Positions 56,517 through 64,000 of a stretch of 64,000 nucleotides of DNA are shown piece after piece. Below the pieces are notes generated by a model. It worked only from the letters and a program-made list of their open reading frames with translations, did not search any database and was not told the origin of the DNA. Origin of the DNA: Sideroxydans sp. (GTDB lineage Bacteria; Pseudomonadota; Gammaproteobacteria; Burkholderiales; Gallionellaceae); contig DAIDAJ010000036.1 in the NCBI GenBank assembly GCA_027310665.1, positions 1 through 64,000 of the forward strand, read 5' to 3'. The position numbers and the translations under genes were made by a program. Position 1 is the first letter of the stretch. The number at the start of each line of letters is the position of its first letter.

Positions 56517-57839
56517 ATGAAAAGATTCTTTGCATTCATCATGGTGGCATTGGTTACCATGTCCCTTGCAGGTTGCTTCGGGGCAGGCGCCTCCTCCGCC
56601 CCCCAACCTACCAATGTCGCTGTCGCAGCCAAGGACAGCAGGGTTGTCGTGACGTGGGACTCAATCCCCGGCGTCACATACTGGGTATTTACAGCGGCCG
56701 GAACTGGTGTAACGCCGACAAATTGCTCCTCAATGACTGTTTGCGGTACGACGCTCTATGCGACTTCACCCCAGATAGTCTCTTCATTACCCGGAATCTA
56801 CGGAACCTATGGAACCGTACCGTTGACCAACGGAGTGCAATATTCCTTTACAGTCAACGGAAGAATCAATGGCGGGCCCGGCGGCCCGGGTTCTCCCGCA
56901 ATAGAAGCCACACCCCGGCTGGCAGGTAATACGTGGAACACGGGGATTAATGCCGGAACTACCGACCTGCGCGGCGTTGCTTATGGCGCAGGCTGGTTTG
57001 TGGCCGCCGGAGTAGGTGGTTCTTCGTTTTACAGTCTCGACGGAAACGTTTGGAACGCTTTGAATAATCCAAATCCAACAGATTTTTACTCGGTAGCTTT
57101 TAACGGCGCCGTCTTTTTGGGCGTAGGTGCAAACGGAAATGTGATGTCCCTTTCGCCGGGTCAATCCGCATGGACGCAACAAAACAGTGGCACAAACAAC
57201 ACCCTCTATGCCGTTGCAAATGGCAATGCTCTTGTCGTCGCGGCCGGTGCCAACGGCACTATCATAACCACGAATAATAGCGGAACAAGTTGGATAACCG
57301 ATTCGTCTCCCACGGGATACTCCCTGTATGGAGTGGCTTATGGAGTGGCCAAAGGTATTACTGGCACCTATGTCGCAGTCGGGGCGGCAGGCACATTGCT
57401 CTACAGTACGGATGGAGTCACTTGGTACCTAGCCGCCAACTCTCCTTTGCCTACCATCGACCTCAAGGGGGTGACCTATGGCGGACTTGATGCAAACGGG
57501 TACGGCGTATTCGTTGCAGTTGGAAATAGCGGAACAGTTCTGACGAGCGAAGACGGAATTACCTGGACTCAGCAAACTTCAACAACCATTCCAAATACCA
57601 GCAACTTGAATTCAGTCACTTATACCGCTTATCGCCGCTTCATGGCAGTTGGCTCTGACGGCAATATCTACTACAGCGAATACTATTCGAATCCTACCGG
57701 CCCTACAGGCAATGGGGGAACGGTTTGGACGCAAGTCACGCCGCCAGTTGCAACCAGTTCCATCAATGCAATTACAACCGGTGCTCTCTATGACTATTCC
57801 GCAGTAGGCGCGGGCGGATTGAACTTGTACGCCGACTAA
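56517..57839 (+). CDS. Lipoprotein with FN3-like domain and repeated BNR/Ycf48-like beta-propeller units
   Basis: Lipobox SLAGCFG; repeats such as LRGVAYGAGWFVAAGVGGSSFYSLDGNVW, LKGVTYGG..FVAVGNSGTVLTSEDGITW. Confidence 0.75.
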   Translation: MKRFFAFIMVALVTMSLAGCFGAGASSAPQPTNVAVAAKDSRVVVTWDSIPGVTYWVFTAAGTGVTPTNCSSMTVCGTTLYATSPQIVSSLPGIYGTYGTVPLTNGVQYSFTVNGRINGGPGGPGSPAIEATPRLAGNTWNTGINAGTTDLRGVAYGAGWFVAAGVGGSSFYSLDGNVWNALNNPNPTDFYSVAFNGAVFLGVGANGNVMSLSPGQSAWTQQNSGTNNTLYAVANGNALVVAAGANGTIITTNNSGTSWITDSSPTGYSLYGVAYGVAKGITGTYVAVGAAGTLLYSTDGVTWYLAANSPLPTIDLKGVTYGGLDANGYGVFVAVGNSGTVLTSEDGITWTQQTSTTIPNTSNLNSVTYTAYRRFMAVGSDGNIYYSEYYSNPTGPTGNGGTVWTQVTPPVATSSINAITTGALYDYSAVGAGGLNLYAD

Positions 57840-58009
57840 CCACAAATCCTTTTTTATCAAGTTTGTATCCAGTTTGTTTCAAAAACAAGGCGGATGGAAA
57901 AATACGCGGGACCAGCTCAGGTGATAAAATCCCGCCGTTCGGGGATGCCGGTAACAATCAAATCACGCGCGCCCATGCCGCCGTATTCAAACAATGAAAT
58001 GGAGAAAAA

Positions 58010-59302
58010 GTGAAACAAATATCGATATTCTTGCCGCTACTGATGATTCTGACCCTGCTGCAGGGCTGCTTCGGCGGTGGCGGCAGTGCGGCAGTTGGCA
58101 CAACGAATACAGTGCGTCTGGTAAATGGCACGAGCAGCACATTAAGCCTAGTCACCGGCGGCACCCAACTCGCGACATCAGTTGCCCCCGGCACTGCCAG
58201 CGCCAATGCCACCATTACCTCGGGCACTTATCCCATCGCGCTGGTAGCCAGCGGAGTCCCGTCTGCAGAAACCAACTTCTCGTTCGCAGCGACGGTGCCC
58301 TACACACTGGTCGCCTACACGTCCGACCAAAGCCTGCATCTGGTCCAGTTCACCGATAACGAACCCGCGCCACTGGCCGGCGACGGTCAGATACGCATTG
58401 CCGACCTGTCGGCAGATGCCGGGAACCTGGACGTTTACATGGCTCCGGTGAGTGCACTTAGCGATACTTATTCACCCACGGCTGCTTCACCCGCATTGCA
58501 GGCTGCCACGCTTCTGGCGCAAAACGTGTCGGGCACCACCCTCTACAACGAAGTGCTGGCCAATAATTATCACCTCTGGGTGACAGGCGCAGGCAACATT
58601 ACGGACCTGAGACTGGATATTCCTTCGGTCACCATCGCCAACCAGCAGATATTGACTCTGGTACTGACCAGTACGACAGGGGGTGGCTTGGTCGACGGTT
58701 TGCTCGTGACGCAACAAGGCGCAGTCTTGGCTCAGAAGAATACCAATGCACGCATACGCATCGCGGCAAACACAACGAACCCGATTAACGCGGCAACCGC
58801 GGGCACGGCTGCCGTCTCCCTGATTGGCAGCTCGACCTCGTTCAATTCCGCAGTCGGTTCCTACGTCCTTGTTCCGGCCGGAAGTACGGCAATAACCGTA
58901 AATGGTAGTACCGCTTCATGCTCTCCGGTCACCACCAACTCCGGTGAAGACCTGACGCTGCTGCTAACCGGGACAAATGCATGTAATGCTCTTGTTGACG
59001 ACAATACACGCCCGACCAGCGGCTACGCGAAATTGCGCCTGATGAATGGCATAAGCGGTACCACCGCATTTTCCCTTGCTTACAACGGTGTGCTGGTGGC
59101 GCAAAATATCGCGTTTGGAACCGCTTCTGTTCCAACGTTGAATAATCAGGGCATTGTAACCAGCGGCATCTCATCCAGCCTGGTGGCAACACCAACTGCA
59201 TCTGTACCGTCGTCCGTCATTCTAAATTCACAAGGTGTGTACAGCCTGTTCATGCTGGGCGCCTCCGGTACGCCCTCAGGTATCTTGATTCAGGATCACT
59301 GA
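58010..59302 (+). CDS. DUF4397-like repeat lipoprotein
   Basis: Lipobox LLQGCFG; VRLVNGTSSTLSLVTGG, IRIADLSADAGNLDVYM, AKLRLMNGISGTTAFSLAYNG repeats. Confidence 0.75.
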   Translation: MKQISIFLPLLMILTLLQGCFGGGGSAAVGTTNTVRLVNGTSSTLSLVTGGTQLATSVAPGTASANATITSGTYPIALVASGVPSAETNFSFAATVPYTLVAYTSDQSLHLVQFTDNEPAPLAGDGQIRIADLSADAGNLDVYMAPVSALSDTYSPTAASPALQAATLLAQNVSGTTLYNEVLANNYHLWVTGAGNITDLRLDIPSVTIANQQILTLVLTSTTGGGLVDGLLVTQQGAVLAQKNTNARIRIAANTTNPINAATAGTAAVSLIGSSTSFNSAVGSYVLVPAGSTAITVNGSTASCSPVTTNSGEDLTLLLTGTNACNALVDDNTRPTSGYAKLRLMNGISGTTAFSLAYNGVLVAQNIAFGTASVPTLNNQGIVTSGISSSLVATPTASVPSSVILNSQGVYSLFMLGASGTPSGILIQDH

Positions 59303-59400
59303 TGAATTGCCATGCAACCCCGACAATTCAAAACAGAATTGCGGGGTTGTAGGGTGGCAAGTAGCAGAAAGGTTGCAGGCAGTTGAATGCAAAAAAATAT

Positions 59401-59437
59401 GAGCCCGACATTGCAGAAATGTCGGGCTCATGCTTTT
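59401..59437. terminator. Intrinsic terminator hairpin
   Basis: gagcccgacat-tgcagaa-atgtcgggctc followed by atgctttt. Confidence 0.75.
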
Positions 59438-59542
59438 GGTCATATAGGAATTGTGCGGCGTGGACAGCCTTTGGACGACAGGAGCTCAGGCAGGTTTGGG
59501 TTGTCTGGCCCGATGTCCAGCCGGATCAGTGTGTCGTATTTG

Positions 59543-59998
59543 TTATCCCCACAATTTTCCAAGCACTGCGACGCACACGGTGACCAAACCCAAGGCCAAG
59601 TTCAACCCGATCAGCTTGCGTATCTTGCCCAGGATCGCGCCGGCTTCTTTCCAGCTTTCCTTGGTGACATGCAGGTTGAATTTCACGTAGCAGCCGAAGA
59701 AAACATAGATGTAGATACCCATCATCACCAGCCCCAGCAACAGCATGACGTGGATATAACTCGCCACATGAGCCATGCCGCCGTACTGGTAGATCATGTA
59801 CAGACCGGTGGCGAGTATCGTGCCGATCGCGCCCCAGACCCACTTGAAGAAGCGGTGGAACACGTTGTCCCACAAACGCAGGCGTTCAGGCGGCTGCAGG
59901 ATATCGACGGCAGCCGGGCGTAACACGACATAGGCGAAGAACATGCCGCCAACCCATACGAGCACGGCAAGCAGGTGTAAGAGTCTGAAAAAAGTCAT
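59543..59998 (-). CDS. CopD-like integral membrane protein
   Basis: RLLHLLAVLVWVGGMFFAYVVLRPAA; four TM helices; ATG at 59998. Confidence 0.8.
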   Translation of the reverse strand: MTFFRLLHLLAVLVWVGGMFFAYVVLRPAAVDILQPPERLRLWDNVFHRFFKWVWGAIGTILATGLYMIYQYGGMAHVASYIHVMLLLGLVMMGIYIYVFFGCYVKFNLHVTKESWKEAGAILGKIRKLIGLNLALGLVTVCVAVLGKLWG

Positions 59999-60003
59999 GA
60001 TGG

Positions 60004-60600
60004 TCACCTCGAGTTGTTTTGATGAGTGTACTGCAATGCTTCGCGCACCGGCCTGAAACTGCGGCGATGCACTTCCGAAACACCGTGTTCGCGCAATGCG
60101 GCCAGGTGTGCCGCAGTGGGATAGCCTTTGTGTCCGTCGAAACCGTATTGCGGATATTGTTCATGCAGCCGCAGCATGAGTTCATCGCGCGCTGTCTTGG
60201 CCAGGATGGAAGCGGCGGAGATGGCGGCCACTGTGCTGTCCCCCTTGACGATGGCTTGGCTGGGAATACCTGTCTGAGGGCAATACAAGCCATCCACCAG
60301 CACATGCTGCGGCTGCATGGGCAGCGCCAGCACGGCGCGACGCATGGCCAGCAGCGTGGCTTGCAGGATGTTGAGCTGGTCGATCTCGCCGACTTCTGCA
60401 TAGGCAACGGCCCAGGCCAGCGCGCGTTCACGGATGATGGGGGCAAGCCGGTCGCGTTGCTTCTCGGAAAGTTTCTTGGAATCCGCCAGGCCTTCGATGG
60501 GACGGGTCTCGTCGAGGATGACCGCAGCCGCGCTCACCGGTCCGGCCAGCGGCCCCCGCCCTGCTTCATCCACACCGCAGATGAGCAGGACACCGCTCAT
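60004..60600 (-). CDS. rnhB: Ribonuclease HII
   Basis: [53 protein letters not shown]. Confidence 0.96.
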   Translation of the reverse strand: MSGVLLICGVDEAGRGPLAGPVSAAAVILDETRPIEGLADSKKLSEKQRDRLAPIIRERALAWAVAYAEVGEIDQLNILQATLLAMRRAVLALPMQPQHVLVDGLYCPQTGIPSQAIVKGDSTVAAISAASILAKTARDELMLRLHEQYPQYGFDGHKGYPTAAHLAALREHGVSEVHRRSFRPVREALQYTHQNNSR

Positions 60601-61748
60601 GTCAGATAAGGCAGGATAGCCGCAGCAGCCTTGTGCGCGGTATCCTGGCGCAGGGTCTGGTGTATTGCGCTGAAAGTCTGTTCCAGCTCAGCTACGGCCT
60701 GCTTGTTGTTTACCAGATTGAGCAAGGCCTGAGCAAGGTTCTCCGGGGTGGCATCGTCCTGCAGGATTTCAGGCACGACGAATTTCCCGGCCAAAATATT
60801 GGGCAGCCCGACATAAGGCAGGTATTGCTTGCGTTTGGCTATCCAATAGGTCAGCGTGGGCATCTTGTAGGTGATGACCATCGGACACTTGAGTAGTGCG
60901 GCTTCCAGCGTGGCAGTGCCGGAAGCGACCAGTGCGCCATCTGCCGCAATCATGGCATCGTGCGCATGCCCGAACAGCAAGGTGATGGGCAACTGCTGCG
61001 CTTCCTGTCTCCAGACTTCATTTTCAAAGATGGTGCGCGTCTCGCGGCTGGCCAGCGGCACGAGAAACTGCGCTTCGGGCAGTTGTTGCAGGATCAGCTT
61101 GGCTGTCTCGACATAGGTCCGGGCCAAGCGCCGCACTTCTCCCTGGCGGCTCCCCGGCAGCAGGGCGAACACCCTGGCGTTCTTGGGCATGATGCGCATC
61201 TGTTCGCGCATCTCCATTTGCTTTGGGTTTTCCGGCAGGATGTCCGCGAGCGGATGCCCTACATACGTCACCGGCACGTCTGCCTGCTCATAGAGCGGGG
61301 CTTCGAACGGAAACAGGGCAAGGATGCGGGATACGGCCTGCTTGATCTTGTGGATGCGTTCCCCGCGCCATGCCCAGATGGATGGGCTGACATAATGCAC
61401 GGTGGGTATGCCGTGCTGCTTCAAGGCCAGTTCCAGATCGAGATTGAAGTCAGGCGCATCGATGCCAATGAAAAGATCGGGCGGCGTTGCAATGAAACGT
61501 TCGCGCAAGTTGCGGCGGATACCTACCAGTTCGCGGTAATGCCGCAGCACCTCGACATAGCCGTTCACGGCCAGCTTTTCCATCGGGAACAGGACATCCA
61601 TGCCGATGCCTTGCATCTTGGGGCCGCCGATACCGATGAAATGCACGTTGGGTGCAGCTTGTCTGATGGCGTCCATCAGCAGACTGCCAAGCAAGTCTCC
61701 CGATGCCTCGCCCGCCACGATGGCAATGGTTTTTACCGAGTCAGTCAT
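60597..61748 (-). CDS. lpxB: Lipid-A-disaccharide synthase
   Basis: [54 protein letters not shown]. Confidence 0.96.
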   Translation of the reverse strand: MTDSVKTIAIVAGEASGDLLGSLLMDAIRQAAPNVHFIGIGGPKMQGIGMDVLFPMEKLAVNGYVEVLRHYRELVGIRRNLRERFIATPPDLFIGIDAPDFNLDLELALKQHGIPTVHYVSPSIWAWRGERIHKIKQAVSRILALFPFEAPLYEQADVPVTYVGHPLADILPENPKQMEMREQMRIMPKNARVFALLPGSRQGEVRRLARTYVETAKLILQQLPEAQFLVPLASRETRTIFENEVWRQEAQQLPITLLFGHAHDAMIAADGALVASGTATLEAALLKCPMVITYKMPTLTYWIAKRKQYLPYVGLPNILAGKFVVPEILQDDATPENLAQALLNLVNNKQAVAELEQTFSAIHQTLRQDTAHKAAAAILPYLT

Positions 61749-61753
61749 ACCGG

Positions 61754-62545
61754 TTACCGCACGATGCCACGGCTGGCGTTGTTCAGGAATGTGAGCATGT
61801 TATCGATGTCCGCATCGGCTTCGGAAATCTGGCCGCGCAGCGCTTCGACTTCCTTCTTTGCAGTGTCAAAGCTGCTTCCTGCGCGATACAGCGTCCTGTA
61901 CATCTGCTTGATCATGTCGAGGCGGGCTGTCGAATAGCCGGCCCGGCGCGGACCTTCCTGATGCGGCCCCTTGGCCTCTGCCGGGTTGCCCACTGCGGTC
62001 ACGAAAGGAGGCAGATCTTGCGACAGGCGGGTCATGAAACCCATCATGGCGAAATCGCCTATGCGCACGAATTGGTGGATACCGCTCATGCCGCCGATCA
62101 TGGTGTTGTTACCAACAGTTACGTGTCCTGCAAACTGCACCGCATTGGCGATAGTGTTGTTGTCTCCCAGTTCGCACTCGTGCGCCACATGCACATAGGC
62201 CATGATCCAATTGCCACTGCCGATCTTGGTGATGCCGCCCTTCTGGGCCACTCCCAGATTGAAGGTACAGCTCTCGCGGATGGTGTTGTTGTCGCCGATG
62301 ACCAATCGCGTCGGCTCGCCTTTGTAGGATTTATCCTGTGGAATCTCACCGATGGAACAAAACTGGAAGAAACGATTGTTCTTGCCGATGCTGGTGTGGC
62401 CGTCGATGACGACATGCGGCCCGACAACCGAACCGGCGCCGATCTCGACATGCTCGCCGATGATGGAATACGGGCCGACCGAAACATCGTCTGCCAGCCT
62501 CGCATTCGGATGAATGATCGCAGTTGGATGACGCAAGCCGTTCAT
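61754..62545 (-). CDS. lpxA: UDP-N-acetylglucosamine O-acyltransferase
   Basis: [36 protein letters not shown] hexapeptide repeats; between fabZ and lpxB. Confidence 0.96.
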   Translation of the reverse strand: MNGLRHPTAIIHPNARLADDVSVGPYSIIGEHVEIGAGSVVGPHVVIDGHTSIGKNNRFFQFCSIGEIPQDKSYKGEPTRLVIGDNNTIRESCTFNLGVAQKGGITKIGSGNWIMAYVHVAHECELGDNNTIANAVQFAGHVTVGNNTMIGGMSGIHQFVRIGDFAMMGFMTRLSQDLPPFVTAVGNPAEAKGPHQEGPRRAGYSTARLDMIKQMYRTLYRAGSSFDTAKKEVEALRGQISEADADIDNMLTFLNNASRGIVR

Positions 62546-62991
62546 TCCTTGGTCCGTAATGTGCAAATGAGATCCGCTTCCGCGGCAACCTGGCCGTCCA
62601 CTTCAGCTTTGCCGCTGAATTTCCACATGCCGCGCCTGTTCATCGCAATGGACACCTTAAGGATCAACTGGTCGCCGGGGCCGACCGGACGCTTGAAGCG
62701 TGCGTTGTCGATACCGACAAAGTAATACACGGAATCGTCGCTCGGCAAGGTTCCCATCGTCTTGAACGACAGGATGGCTGCGGCCTGAGCCATTGCTTCG
62801 ATCACCAGCACACCCGGCATTACCGGATGGTGAGGGTAATGGCCGGGAAAGAACGGCTCGTTCATGGAGACGTTCTTCAACGCCACGATACTTTCGTTCG
62901 GCACGACATCCAGAACCCGGTCAATCAGCAGGAACGGATAGCGATGCGGCAGGTGCTCCAGTACTTCATGAATATCCATCGTCGTACTCAT
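62542..62991 (-). CDS. fabZ: 3-hydroxyacyl-ACP dehydratase FabZ
   Basis: [42 protein letters not shown]; start [10 protein letters not shown] at 62991. Confidence 0.96.
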   Translation of the reverse strand: MSTTMDIHEVLEHLPHRYPFLLIDRVLDVVPNESIVALKNVSMNEPFFPGHYPHHPVMPGVLVIEAMAQAAAILSFKTMGTLPSDDSVYYFVGIDNARFKRPVGPGDQLILKVSIAMNRRGMWKFSGKAEVDGQVAAEADLICTLRTKE

Positions 62992-64000
62992 ATTTTCTCC
63001 CCCTTCAATGATTCGATTTCTTTTTCCAGTGCCCTGACGCGTTTCACCAGTTCGCCCAGATGCCGCAGGTGCACTGCATTGTTGCGCCATTCGTCATTTT
63101 TGCTGAACGGGAATATTCCCGCATAGCTGCCCGGCTCCGTGATCGATTTTCCGATCAGGGTAAACGATGCGATTTCGACATGGTCTGCAATCTGCAGATG
63201 CCCCAATATCCCCGCGCTGCCGCCGATGCGGCAATATTTGCCGATGGTGGCGCTGCCCGCTATCCCGACACAGCCGGCAATGGCAGTATGTGCACCGATG
63301 TGGACATTGTGCGCAACCTGTATCTGGTTATCCAGCTTCACATCTTCTTCGATCACGGTGTCGTCCAGCGCACCGCGGTCGATCGTGGTATTTGCCCCGA
63401 TCTCGACATGGTCGCCGATGACCACGCGTCCGATCTGCGGGATCTTCAGCCATTTCCCCTCGTCCCAGGCCATGCCGAAACCGTCCGCACCGATCACCAC
63501 GCCGGAATGCGCAATGACATGATTGCCGATGACGCAGCCGTGATACACGGTAACGCGGGGATAAAGCAGAGTGTTCTCGCCCAATATCGTGCCTTCACCG
63601 ATACTGCATCCAGCCATCACTACCACGCCGGCGCCGATGACCGCGCCATCGCCTATTGTCACCAACGGACCGATGTGGGCTAGCGGTGATATCGATGTGT
63701 TTTTTCCGATGACTGCGGAAGAATGGATGCCGGGAACGCACTCCGGCAAAGGATTCAGGAAAGCGGAAAGTTTGGCAAAATACGAATAGGGGTTATCGCA
63801 AACGATACGCGGCAGCGTGGTTGCATCGGCATCGGCTTCGGACAGGATAACAGCCGATGCCTTGCTGCGTTCGAGTTGATTACGGTATTTGGCATTGGCC
63901 AGAAAGGCGATCTGTCCTGCGGTCGCGTGCTCCAGAGTACCTATCTGCTGTACTTGCGTGTCAGCATCTCCAATCACTTGCCCGCCGAAACGTGCCGCTA
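62988..64000 (-). CDS. lpxD: UDP-3-O-acylglucosamine N-acyltransferase LpxD (N terminus runs off the window end)
   Basis: Hexapeptide repeats; [23 protein letters not shown]; frame remains open to position 64000. Confidence 0.95.
   Translation of the reverse strand, partial: AARFGGQVIGDADTQVQQIGTLEHATAGQIAFLANAKYRNQLERSKASAVILSEADADATTLPRIVCDNPYSYFAKLSAFLNPLPECVPGIHSSAVIGKNTSISPLAHIGPLVTIGDGAVIGAGVVVMAGCSIGEGTILGENTLLYPRVTVYHGCVIGNHVIAHSGVVIGADGFGMAWDEGKWLKIPQIGRVVIGDHVEIGANTTIDRGALDDTVIEEDVKLDNQIQVAHNVHIGAHTAIAGCVGIAGSATIGKYCRIGGSAGILGHLQIADHVEIASFTLIGKSITEPGSYAGIFPFSKNDEWRNNAVHLRHLGELVKRVRALEKEIESLKGEKI

Overview
The window looks like a betaproteobacterial chromosome segment (Nitrosomonadales/Gallionellaceae-like by gene content; inference only). 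(1) About 0.5-34 kb is an exopolysaccharide locus: several glycosyltransferases, a flippase, a polymerase/ligase-like protein, four acyltransferase-3 proteins, a beta-helix lipoprotein, and an EpsB-EpsD-XrtB-EpsI-EpsE-EpsL-EpsF-EpsG exosortase module. It is interrupted by a complete IS66 element with a perfect 8-bp target duplication. (2) About 31.6-38 kb holds two PEP-CTERM proteins, a LuxR-type regulator, an exosortase-associated AAA ATPase and a decayed IS3-type transposase. (3) About 38.0-42.7 kb has tRNA-Arg(ACG), an integrase C-terminal remnant, an AbrB/PIN toxin-antitoxin pair and a truncated hsdM stub, which run with overlapping reading frames into a GlrK/QseG-like/GlrR two-component operon. 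(4) 42.8-48.4 kb carries a thioredoxin and a hoxFUYHW NAD-linked [NiFe]-hydrogenase operon. (5) 48.4-64 kb is mostly housekeeping: rRNA methyltransferase, scpBA, trpS, YrdC, PHP phosphatase, rnfH/ratA/smpB, msrA, two lipoproteins, rnhB, lpxBA-fabZ-lpxD. The most unusual observations are a 13-bp motif TGTACTTTNGTAC found four times around the PEP-CTERM/exosortase genes, the toxin-antitoxin/hsdM-stub/glrK overlapping gene chain, and a dispersed repeat translated in frame inside ScpB. All family calls are by eye from the supplied translations; no searches were run.
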